Assembly: GCA_002686195.1 (NCBI GenBank)
Contig: NZAS01000095.1
Coordinates: forward strand, 5,209 to 11,108
Direction: 5' to 3'
Source of the DNA: Candidatus Pacearchaeota archaeon
GTDB taxonomy: Archaea > Nanoarchaeota > Nanoarchaeia > Pacearchaeales > GW2011-AR1
Length of the DNA stretch: 5,900 bases
In this document: one piece after another, positions 1 to 4,664 of the stretch
How the letters are laid out: each line of letters starts with the position of its first letter
Numbering within the stretch: the first letter of the stretch is position 1
Program-made: the position numbers and the translations under genes
The notes under the pieces: model-generated
Told to the model about the DNA's origin: nothing
What the model saw: the letters and a program-made list of their open reading frames with translations, nothing else
Databases searched by the model: none

Positions 1-489
1 GATATGCGTCTAATATTACCGTCAATACGTGACGCGCAAGAATTGTTTATACATCCGATTCTCGGTTCGCCTTTGTACTCTGCATTGAAAACTAAGATTA
101 CTGCTGGTACTTTAAACGCTGATGAAGTTACACTTTTAAACAATTACATAGCCCCTTCAATGTTGCAGCATACGCTCTATGAATGTTCAGTATCTATGTT
201 ATTTAAGTATAGAAATAAAAGCATAGGAACAAAGAACAGCGAAAATAGTACGCCTGTTGATTATAGGGATTTACAATTTTTGCGCGATGATTGGAAAAAC
301 AAAGCTGAAGAACGCGACAAAAGATTAATTAATTACTTAATGGATAACAGTGCTTTATATCCTGAATATACTGCTGCGAGTGATGATCTAAATCCAAGAA
401 AAACAGCATATCAAGAAGGCTTTTATTTAGGTAGTGGAAAAAGTTTAAATTGTTGGTGGGACGAGTATAACTATTATAAAGACTGTTAA
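1..489 (+). CDS. Phage neck / head-tail connector-like protein (DUF6712-like), 5' partial
   Basis: Probable structural protein of the head-tail neck, truncated by the window edge. The first ATG is at position 4, but the frame is open to base 1 and the segment DMRLILPSIRDAQELFIHPI followed by LGSPLY looks like the interior of the conserved N-terminal motif of this family (asp-rich residues, then an 'AQ...I.PILG..LY' core), so the true start is probably upstream of the window. The rest is mainly helical, with YIAPSMLQHTLYECSVSML, then a polar NKSIGTKNSENS stretch, and ends in a G-Y-L-G-S-G / CWWDEY tail. The stop directly abuts the next start (TAA then ATG, no gap), which implies translational coupling with another neck gene. 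Seen: motif and context. Known: related small proteins sit after the capsid genes in Bacteroidota phages. Inferred: the connector role. Confidence 0.6.
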   Translation, partial: DMRLILPSIRDAQELFIHPILGSPLYSALKTKITAGTLNADEVTLLNNYIAPSMLQHTLYECSVSMLFKYRNKSIGTKNSENSTPVDYRDLQFLRDDWKNKAEERDKRLINYLMDNSALYPEYTAASDDLNPRKTAYQEGFYLGSGKSLNCWWDEYNYYKDC

Positions 490-960
490 ATGATTATAAC
501 GTATAACCAAATTATAAAAGAGTTTAACGACTTTGCCGATGCACATAGACAAATACAAAATTTTGGAAATGGCGACCTTTGGGAAATTGCAGAACGCAAC
601 CAGCTACTGGATTTTAATTATCCTTTGCTATGGGTTGCAGATCAACCAGCGACAATGGGTGACGGAACATTTACTTGGAACTTTCAAATACTAACAATGG
701 ACTTAGTTAACAAAGATGAAGATAACGAAAACGATGTTAAAAGCGATATGATACAAGTATTACTTGACTTATTAGGATACTTAGAACAGAAGTTTAATAC
801 TACTACAAATAATGTAGATTGGACTAAGATACAACTTGTAAGAGCTGGTAATTTAACTTCCTTTACGGAACGCTTTGAAGATGACGTAACGGGCTGGGGT
901 ATGGGCTTAGGCTTAAAGATACCATTTAAATATTCAGATTGTAATTTACCTATAACTTAA
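490..960 (+). CDS. Tail-terminator / neck-type structural protein
   Basis: A 156-aa protein beginning on the base after the preceding stop, with no room for a separate ribosome binding site. It has an N-terminal helix (residues 1-25), the segment DLWEIAERNQ (29-38), a hydrophobic strand NYPLLWV, and a central acidic linker (VNKDEDNENDVKSD) leading into a helix MIQVLLDLLGYLEQKF. The C-terminal segment FTERFEDDVTGWGMGLGLKI followed by PFKYSDCNLP (125-154) resembles the ending ('...F.D...GW...L....P...C.LP') I recall in small neck or tail-completion proteins of Bacteroidota phages. There is no signal peptide or membrane segment. Its place after the DUF6712-like gene supports a role at the head-tail junction or tail end. 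The fold assignment is an inference; a minor tail protein or other joining protein is equally possible. Confidence 0.5.
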   Translation: MIITYNQIIKEFNDFADAHRQIQNFGNGDLWEIAERNQLLDFNYPLLWVADQPATMGDGTFTWNFQILTMDLVNKDEDNENDVKSDMIQVLLDLLGYLEQKFNTTTNNVDWTKIQLVRAGNLTSFTERFEDDVTGWGMGLGLKIPFKYSDCNLPIT

Positions 961-964
961 AGAT

Positions 965-1909
965 ATGCCAATACTATTTAATCCAAATAAGAAAAAGGGT
1001 GTTTTTATGATACCAACAGGCGGAACTCAAGCCGTAAGCTGCGCCTTTAGTTATTCTGCTGCAAGTTATACAGACGCAGACCCTGACCCTACGCCAACAG
1101 TAACGGGAACAAGTGGCGGTACTTTTACTTCTACTGCTGGGCTGGTTATCAATGCTTCGACAGGCGAAATAGATTTAAGTGCTTCTACATTAAATACTTA
1201 TGTTATTACTTATACTGTACGTGGAAAAGTCTGTACACAAAGCGTTGAAATTACTGCATCATTCACCAATACTTATTCAATGGAATTTGATGGAGTGGAC
1301 GAACGTATGACAGTATCCAGCTTTACAACAAGTGGGAACGATTTAACTATTTCATTTTGGGCTAAATTACCAAATTTAGGAAGCGGTGCAGATTATATGC
1401 TTTCGGGAAATAGTAGTAATGTTATTTATTACAATTCAAGCGAGGTCTTTTATGCTAAAGTCAATGGTACTACTGCATATATAGCAACTAATTCAGGTGA
1501 CGTGCCTGATGTATTTGATAGTAATTGGCATCATTTTGCGATAACTAAAACGGGTTCTACACTTACATTTTGGTTTGATGGAAGCTCTCATACTAACGCT
1601 GGAAGTGCTACAACGGGTGGCTTTACATTATCAACCATAGGCGCTTATACACATGGTGGTGCAGGGGTTAACGGAAACTTGGATGAAATAGCCGTTTGGG
1701 AAAGCGACCAGAGTTCAAATATGGCAACGATTTATGGGTCGGGTGTACCCTCAAGTTTGGCGAGTTTATCGCCTTTAAGTTGGTGGCGAATGGGTGAAGA
1801 AGGAACTTGGACTACTGTTTGGACTTTAACAGATCAAGGAAGCGGAAGCAATGACGCAACCTCTGTAAATATGGAAGAAGCAGACAGACAAACGGATGTA
1901 CCTTCTTAA
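965..1909 (+). CDS. Virion adhesin/fibre-like protein with Ig-like and LamG domains
   Basis: A 314-aa probable surface-exposed virion protein. Residues about 20-98 form an Ig/cadherin-like beta domain: a Thr/Ser/Gly-rich stretch with DADPDPTPTVTGTSGG, then LVINASTGEIDLSAS and YVITYTV. Residues about 102-275 form a LamG/concanavalin-A-like jelly roll, shown by YSMEFDGVDERMTV (104-117), LTISFWAK (127-134), WHHFAITKTGSTLTFWFDG (188-206) and GNLDEIAVWESD (237-248). The tail (275-314) has WWRMGEEG and DQGSGSNDATSVNMEEADR, an ending I recall from marine phage structural proteins. There is no signal peptide, as expected for a particle protein. LamG-type domains commonly bind glycans, so host-surface or capsule attachment is inferred. 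The start at 965 lies 5 nt after the previous stop; an in-frame ATG at 1007 is an alternative that would drop a Lys-rich leader. Confidence 0.72.
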   Translation: MPILFNPNKKKGVFMIPTGGTQAVSCAFSYSAASYTDADPDPTPTVTGTSGGTFTSTAGLVINASTGEIDLSASTLNTYVITYTVRGKVCTQSVEITASFTNTYSMEFDGVDERMTVSSFTTSGNDLTISFWAKLPNLGSGADYMLSGNSSNVIYYNSSEVFYAKVNGTTAYIATNSGDVPDVFDSNWHHFAITKTGSTLTFWFDGSSHTNAGSATTGGFTLSTIGAYTHGGAGVNGNLDEIAVWESDQSSNMATIYGSGVPSSLASLSPLSWWRMGEEGTWTTVWTLTDQGSGSNDATSVNMEEADRQTDVPS

Positions 1910-1924
1910 TTAAAAAATAAAAAA

Positions 1925-2173
1925 ATGAGTCATTTAACATACGCAATAGTAGATGTAGCAACAGATTTACCAAATATAGATTTTTCACAAATTGGCGAAA
2001 CAAGTAGTAGTACTATTAGAAAATCAATAGATGAAACTTTGTTTATAATCAAATGGAATACAGAACCTACATTTATAGCTAACGGAACAGTTATTCCTTC
2101 GTTAATATTAACACATTCTGAAGCGTTAACTGAAATGGCTACGCCTGCCTGGTCAGAGCCTGTACCAGCATAA
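1925..2173 (+). CDS. Small conserved phage protein after the fibre gene (82 aa)
   Basis: An 82-aa protein preceded by a purely A/T leader (1908-1924), typical of Bacteroidota start sites without a Shine-Dalgarno sequence. The core IDFSQIGETSSSTIRKSID (18-36) followed by FIIKW, and the C-terminal LTHSEALTEMATPAW (62-76), resemble a small family I recall at the end of tail or fibre modules in flavobacterial phages (pattern 'I.FSQ...TS..T.R.S.D.T...VKW' then 'yThsE.L..l....W'). It has no membrane segment, signal peptide or cysteines and looks like a compact alpha/beta fold. Function is not known to me. Its place between the LamG protein and the lysis genes suggests a fibre accessory, chaperone or small virion protein, but that is inference. 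Confidence 0.6.
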   Translation: MSHLTYAIVDVATDLPNIDFSQIGETSSSTIRKSIDETLFIIKWNTEPTFIANGTVIPSLILTHSEALTEMATPAWSEPVPA

Positions 2174-2176
2174 CAG

Positions 2177-2560
2177 ATGTTTTTAGACATACATAGCGTT
2201 AACGACCTACATTTTACGGGCAAAGATGTTGCTTATATTGTAGGGCTATTGGTAACGATACTGACTGCATGGTTTAAAATGAAGCACGATAATGAACGGC
2301 AAAATAGTAAAATAAAAATGTTAGAAACCAGAGCAGATCAATATTATAAAGAATGTAAAGAGGAATTTATGAATGCTAAAAATGGCAGGGTGTCTATTAG
2401 AAGGGATTTTGACGCTAACATTATTTCTAATAACTTAGCATTTACAACACGTTTAGACAAGATAGATAAAGAAGTTAAAGAAATGAACGTGACAATTAAC
2501 AAGGTTAACAATAGTCTAACAGCTGTAAAGGCAAAGTTGGATATTATAATTAATAAATAG
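2177..2560 (+). CDS. N-terminally anchored coiled-coil membrane protein, holin/antiholin candidate
   Basis: A 127-aa protein with one predicted membrane helix near the N terminus (V18-F33, sequence VAYIVGLLVTILTAWF), a charged region (36-80) and a C-terminal coiled coil. Hydrophobic residues L93, I96, V100, M103, I107, V110, L114, V117, L121 and I124 follow an unbroken 3-4 heptad spacing, so the tail should oligomerise. It starts 3 nt after the preceding stop and lies 5 nt before a two-helix holin candidate and the amidase, which places it in the lysis cassette. A single helix plus coiled coil recalls XhlA-type lysis proteins, but there the membrane helix is C-terminal, so this is not a direct match. 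It could be a holin partner, an antiholin, or a membrane tether for the lysis machinery. The function is inferred from topology and position. Confidence 0.5.
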   Translation: MFLDIHSVNDLHFTGKDVAYIVGLLVTILTAWFKMKHDNERQNSKIKMLETRADQYYKECKEEFMNAKNGRVSIRRDFDANIISNNLAFTTRLDKIDKEVKEMNVTINKVNNSLTAVKAKLDIIINK

Positions 2561-2565
2561 AAACA

Positions 2566-2760
2566 ATGGGAAAATTATATGACTTTTTCGGTGGACGTAA
2601 AACTATGTTCGCTGTATTATTATTTGTAGCTGTAACTGTATTTTTATATATGGACAAGACAGATTTTACAGGATGGCTTGATGGCATCGTATGGATTTTT
2701 GGAATGTATGCAGTTGGAAACGGTGCTGAGCACGTTGCAAATGGCTTAAAGAAAAAATAA
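2566..2760 (+). CDS. Putative holin, two transmembrane helices (64 aa)
   Basis: A small inner-membrane protein with TM1 at about residues 14-28 (MFAVLLFVAVTVFLY), a short DKTDFTG turn, TM2 at about 37-54 (WLDGIVWIFGMYAVGNGA) and a basic KKK C terminus. Size, two helices and a charged tail fit class II holins, which oligomerise into membrane lesions that release endolysin. The tail pattern MYAVGNGAEHVANGLKKK resembles small membrane proteins I recall beside endolysins in marine phages. The stop shares one base with the downstream amidase start (TAATG at 2758-2762), consistent with coupled translation. The amidase has no signal peptide, so a holin is required, and this is the best candidate. 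The neighbouring coiled-coil membrane protein is the alternative or the partner. Confidence 0.62.
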   Translation: MGKLYDFFGGRKTMFAVLLFVAVTVFLYMDKTDFTGWLDGIVWIFGMYAVGNGAEHVANGLKKK

Positions 2761-3386
2761 TGGCTGTTAAAAGCAAGTATATTTGGTTGCTAGATTCTGG
2801 TCATGGTGGCATGATAGATGGAGTTTACCAAACAAGTGGCAAAAGATCGCCTGTTTGGGAAGATGGCACACAGTATTTTGAAGGTGTAGGAAATAGAGTA
2901 TTAGTTAAAAAGCTTGAAGCTAAATTAGAAGCAAGTAAGATACCTTATTTCAATGTAGTAAATAGCGAAGAAGATATAAGTCTTTCTACTAGAGTTAGTA
3001 AAGCTAACAACTATCAAAAGACTTTTAAAAATTGTATCTATTTGTCTATTCATAGTGATGCTTTTAGCAAAGAAAGTGCTAATGGTTATTCAGTTCATAC
3101 AAGTATAGGCGAAACCAAAAGCGACAGAATAGCTGAGATATTTTTAGAAAATATGATTAAAGATTTTCCAGATCATAAACTACGAAAAGATACGTCTGAT
3201 GGTGATTTAGATAAGGAACATAATTTTTATGTATTGCGTAAAACCATAAGCCCAGCTATATTGATTGAAAACTTCTTTATGACTAATTATAGAGAATGTA
3301 AATTATTAATGGATGAAGATTTCCAGGATAAACTTATAAATTGCCATTTTGAAAGTATTAAGTATATATCTTATAATAATATTTAG
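2760..3386 (+). CDS. Endolysin: N-acetylmuramoyl-L-alanine amidase (Amidase_3 family)
   Basis: A 208-aa single-domain zinc amidase that cleaves the bond between N-acetylmuramic acid and the L-Ala of the stem peptide. Zinc ligands are visible as H15 in LLDSGHGG, E41 in YFEGVGNRV and H98 in YLSIHSDA; the catalytic glutamate is E170 in AILIENFFMTN. Further family signatures are R78 in LSTRVSKAN and HNFYVLRKTISPA (154-166). The domain fills the whole protein: there is no signal peptide, transmembrane anchor or separate wall-binding domain, so export depends on a holin. It starts on the last base of the upstream stop (TAATG). Its last 38 bases overlap the spanin-like gene in another frame. Position between holin-like and spanin-like genes marks it as the phage lysin rather than a host cell-division amidase. 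Confidence 0.92.
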   Translation: MAVKSKYIWLLDSGHGGMIDGVYQTSGKRSPVWEDGTQYFEGVGNRVLVKKLEAKLEASKIPYFNVVNSEEDISLSTRVSKANNYQKTFKNCIYLSIHSDAFSKESANGYSVHTSIGETKSDRIAEIFLENMIKDFPDHKLRKDTSDGDLDKEHNFYVLRKTISPAILIENFFMTNYRECKLLMDEDFQDKLINCHFESIKYISYNNI

Positions 3387-3789
3387 TGTTGGCTGTTCAC
3401 CGCAAAAAAGACTAAACAGATTAATAAAGAAATATCCTGAGCTTACTGAAGTATCAATAGATACTATCAAAGTAAGAGATACTATATATATAGAAAACTA
3501 CGATACAACCGTATTAAGTAGTATAATAAAACACGATACCACGATTATAGTAAATAATGATCGCACTTTTGCCCGTTATTACTACGACACTTTAAGGCAA
3601 GAAATTTTCCACGAAATAGAATGTATTGGCGATACTATACACTATTATAAGGAAGTGCCGTACAAGGTCGAAAAGGTCGTGTTTAAGGAACTATCCTGGT
3701 GGCAGAAGTATAAGGACATAATAATTATAATATCGTTGCTTATATTGGCTTTAGTTATCCTGAAGAAAGCTGGTAAAATCCTAACATAA
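3349..3789 (+). CDS. Putative unimolecular spanin (u-spanin): lipoprotein with C-terminal TM helix, TTG start
   Basis: A 146-aa protein probably linking outer and inner membranes and disrupting the outer membrane in the last step of lysis. It begins with a lipoprotein signal: Lys2, hydrophobic VLSIYLIIIF and lipobox S13-V14-G15-C16, so C16 would be lipidated. The next residues (SPQK) lack an acidic surface-export motif, fitting the periplasmic face of the outer membrane. The periplasmic part (17-121) is strand-rich with six Asp-Thr pairs (38, 44, 52, 63, 80, 95). A membrane helix at 123-138 (DIIIIISLLILALVIL) is followed by KKAGK. Lipobox plus C-terminal helix is the architecture of u-spanins such as phage T1 gp11. 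The frame opens only at 3340 after a TAA, and TTG at 3349 is the first standard start, inside the amidase gene. Confidence 0.72.
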   Translation: MKVLSIYLIIIFSVGCSPQKRLNRLIKKYPELTEVSIDTIKVRDTIYIENYDTTVLSSIIKHDTTIIVNNDRTFARYYYDTLRQEIFHEIECIGDTIHYYKEVPYKVEKVVFKELSWWQKYKDIIIIISLLILALVILKKAGKILT

Positions 3790-3813
3790 TATATTTTTTT
3801 ATAGAGTAAAGGG

Positions 3814-3830
3814 AACTTTTTTTAAAAGTT
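3814..3830. repeat. Perfect A+T-rich inverted repeat after the lysis cassette
   Basis: Arms AACTTTT and AAAAGTT flank a TTT loop, 25 nt after the spanin stop. Two further G-U pairs could extend the RNA stem (GG before, TT after). With one G-C pair per arm and no following T-run it would be a weak terminator at best. It could be the 3' end of the late transcript or an operator half-site pair for the promoter downstream. Only the symmetry is certain. Confidence 0.4.
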
Positions 3831-3840
3831 TTACCTATGT

Positions 3841-3874
3841 TTTGTAATTCGTATTATAATTATATTTATATTTA
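3841..3874 (+). promoter_or_regulatory. Candidate Bacteroidota-type promoter for the early-side module
   Basis: TTTG at 3841-3844 could be the -33 element. The overlapping copies of TATATTTA at 3861-3868 and 3867-3874 each match the -7 consensus TAnnTTTG except at the last base. Spacing from TTTG is 22 nt to the second copy (16 to the first), within or near the range described for flavobacterial promoters. A 10-bp palindrome TATAATTATA (3855-3864) lies inside the spacer and could be an operator. A near-match TATGTTTTG (3836-3844) has one extra base. This is the only sizeable intergenic gap (114 nt), and it separates the lysis genes from the next module, so a promoter is expected here; the exact element is uncertain in such A+T-rich DNA. 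Confidence 0.42.
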
Positions 3875-3889
3875 CATAAACAAAACAAT

Positions 3890-3906
3890 TAAAAACAAAC
3901 AAAATG
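3890..3906 (+). promoter_or_regulatory. Repeated translation leader, copy 1 (TAAAAACAAACAAAATG)
   Basis: A G-free A/C-rich leader ending in the start codon of the 48-aa gene. It is identical to the copy at 5750-5766 and differs from the copies at 4082 and 4351 only by the place of one C. Bacteroidota initiate without Shine-Dalgarno pairing and favour A-rich, unstructured leaders, which this fits; it also decides the start at 3904. Confidence 0.65.
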
Positions 3907-4050
3907 AACTATTCAAAATTTATATTAGAAGTATTAAAGTCAGTGACAGTTAAACCAACTAAAGACGAAATGCAATTTGCTTACATTGTTTATTGCGGAT
4001 TCAAGGTTACTCCTTTAGAAGCTATAAATATATCACTAGAAAACAAATAA
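3904..4050 (+). CDS. Small orphan protein, 48 aa, first gene of the early-side module
   Basis: A short gene with 48 codons plus TAA, supported by the leader TAAAAACAAACAAAATG at its start, a candidate promoter upstream and a hairpin repeat 12 nt after its stop. The protein begins MNYSKFILEVLKSVTVKPTK and continues DEMQFAYIVYCGFKVTPLEA, ending ISLENK. It looks like two short amphipathic helices with a single cysteine, without a clear membrane segment or signal peptide. The pattern 'F.Y..YC.F..TP.EA' faintly recalls a helix-turn-helix, but too little is present to say so. I do not recognise the family. As the first gene after the late/early boundary it could be an early host-takeover or regulatory peptide, which is inference from position alone. 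Confidence 0.6.
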   Translation: MNYSKFILEVLKSVTVKPTKDEMQFAYIVYCGFKVTPLEAINISLENK

Positions 4051-4055
4051 ATAAT

Positions 4056-4080
4056 CTAACAAGGGTGTTTAATAGCACCC
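4056..4080 (+). repeat. Hairpin repeat, copy 1 (no T-tract)
   Basis: A 25-nt sequence identical to 4313-4337. It starts CTAACAA and folds as GGGTGT (4063-4068), loop TTAATA, GCACCC (4075-4080), with five Watson-Crick pairs plus a G-U. It is followed by ATAAAAAC, not by T residues, so it is not a standard intrinsic terminator. It may protect the 3' end of the 48-aa message, or be the remnant of a duplication that created copy 2. Confidence 0.75.
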
Positions 4081-4081
4081 A

Positions 4082-4098
4082 TAAAAACAAAACAAATG
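4082..4098 (+). promoter_or_regulatory. Repeated translation leader, copy 2 (TAAAAACAAAACAAATG)
   Basis: It ends in the start codon of the 77-aa gene and is separated from hairpin copy 1 by one base. It is identical over all 17 bases to the copy at 4351-4367. The sequence has no G before the start codon and no Shine-Dalgarno motif, as expected for A-rich Bacteroidota initiation. Confidence 0.65.
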
Positions 4099-4329
4099 TC
4101 AATCAAAACTAAATTTTCAGTAAAAAGATTTGGAGAAGTATTTAATTATATTAATGAAAATATTGACAATATAAAAGACTTAAAACATCTTATTATAATT
4201 AAAGTAGATATTTCAGATAATAAATACATTAAAAGAATTATTGAATTAAAACATTTTCCAAACATAAAATTTAAACATGAATTTGATGGTGTTTGGCAAT
4301 TAAGTAAACTAACTAACAAGGGTGTTTAA
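4096..4329 (+). CDS. Hypothetical protein, 77 aa, cassette-like gene between two hairpin repeats
   Basis: A 77-aa Lys/Ile/Asn-rich protein that I do not recognise. It seems to be a small alpha/beta fold: a helix around FGEVFNYINENIDNIKDL, a strong strand HLIIIKVDI, a second helix NKYIKRIIELKHF and a final strand pair around FKHEFDGVWQLSKL. There is no signal peptide, membrane segment or cysteine. The last residues (TNKGV) and the stop are encoded by the second hairpin repeat: the TAA at 4327-4329 lies in the hairpin loop. The gene sits between two copies of the same hairpin and two copies of the same 17-base leader, so it could have been gained or lost as a unit. Its composition is even more A+T-rich than the structural genes. 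A role as an early accessory protein is inference. Confidence 0.65.
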   Translation: MSIKTKFSVKRFGEVFNYINENIDNIKDLKHLIIIKVDISDNKYIKRIIELKHFPNIKFKHEFDGVWQLSKLTNKGV

Positions 4330-4344
4330 TAGCACCCTTTTTTT
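4313..4344 (+). terminator. Intrinsic terminator (hairpin repeat copy 2 with T-tract)
   Basis: The same 25-nt repeat as 4056-4080, with stem GGGTGT (4320-4325), loop TTAATA and stem GCACCC (4332-4337), here followed by seven T residues (4338-4344). This is a standard rho-independent layout. The stop codon of the 77-aa gene is in the loop, so a ribosome finishing that gene would cover the stem and could suppress termination. No promoter fits in the 20 nt before the next start codon, so downstream genes would need read-through. Confidence 0.68.
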
Positions 4345-4350
4345 AATAAC

Positions 4351-4367
4351 TAAAAACAAAACAAATG
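4351..4367 (+). promoter_or_regulatory. Repeated translation leader, copy 3 (TAAAAACAAAACAAATG)
   Basis: An exact copy of the leader at 4082-4098, ending in the start codon of the 99-aa gene and lying 6 nt after the T-tract of the terminator. It supports the start at 4365 and shows that the hairpin-plus-leader pair is duplicated on both sides of the 77-aa gene. Confidence 0.65.
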
Positions 4368-4664
4368 GACTTATTAAGCAAACAGGATTGTATGGACTTA
4401 GCACATACTTCGTGCAATTCCTTCTACGATGATAGAAAAGACGAATTTGAAATACTAAAGAACAAGCAAGTGCCTACTAATAAAGATAGTATTATGTTGT
4501 TCTATGATACACACTTAACAGCTTTGATCTGTTACAATACATTTAAAACAAAGACAGACGCATCAATGGTATGGCGTGAAGTTTCTTATACTGTTGGTAA
4601 ATCAAAAAAACAGCGTTTCAATCAGGAATGGATATTAATAATTAATTGTTTAAAAAATAAATAA
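4365..4664 (+). CDS. Hypothetical protein, 99 aa, first gene of an overlapping run
   Basis: A 99-aa soluble protein of unknown family. It has helical segments MDLLSKQDCMDLAHTSCNSF, YDDRKDEFEILKNK and SIMLFYDTHLTALICYNTFK, then a basic stretch GKSKKQRFNQEW and a hydrophobic end ILIINCLKNK. It has four cysteines (C9, C17, C56, C95), which are not spaced as an obvious zinc finger. There is no signal peptide. The start has the repeated leader TAAAAACAAAACAAATG. Its stop overlaps the next start by one base (TAATG, 4662-4666), so it opens a translationally coupled run continuing through 4664, 4834 and 5148. Its role is unknown; the basic C-terminal region would allow nucleic-acid contact, but nothing specific supports that. 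Confidence 0.72.
   Translation: MDLLSKQDCMDLAHTSCNSFYDDRKDEFEILKNKQVPTNKDSIMLFYDTHLTALICYNTFKTKTDASMVWREVSYTVGKSKKQRFNQEWILIINCLKNK

Noticed and set aside
1007..1009. Alternative ATG start for the LamG protein, preceded by AAAAAGGGTG
   Set aside because: The upstream ATG at 965 fits the tight spacing of the module. The AAGGGTGTTT upstream of 1007 resembles the hairpin arm at 4061, but no matching GCACCC arm follows, so it is taken as chance.
1812..2003. Minus-strand open frame of 63 aa across the end of the LamG gene
   Set aside because: It is antisense to two well-supported + strand genes, has no recognisable motif and would be the only minus-strand gene; it is a shadow of A-rich coding sequence.
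1930..2223. Minus-strand open frame of 97 aa
   Set aside because: It lies antisense across the 82-aa gene and the start of the coiled-coil gene, with no domain or leader; a shadow frame.
4056..4080. First hairpin copy as an intrinsic terminator
   Set aside because: The stem is good, but it is followed by ATAAAAAC rather than a T-tract; it is recorded as a repeat only.
4056..4337. Repeats as a CRISPR array or as attachment sites
   Set aside because: There are only two copies, separated by a 232-nt coding gene, with no spacers, cas genes, integrase or tRNA; hairpin-plus-leader duplication explains them better.
4337..4364. Promoter between the terminator and the 99-aa gene
   Set aside because: Only 20 nt separate the T-tract from the start codon and no TTG/TAnnTTTG pair fits.
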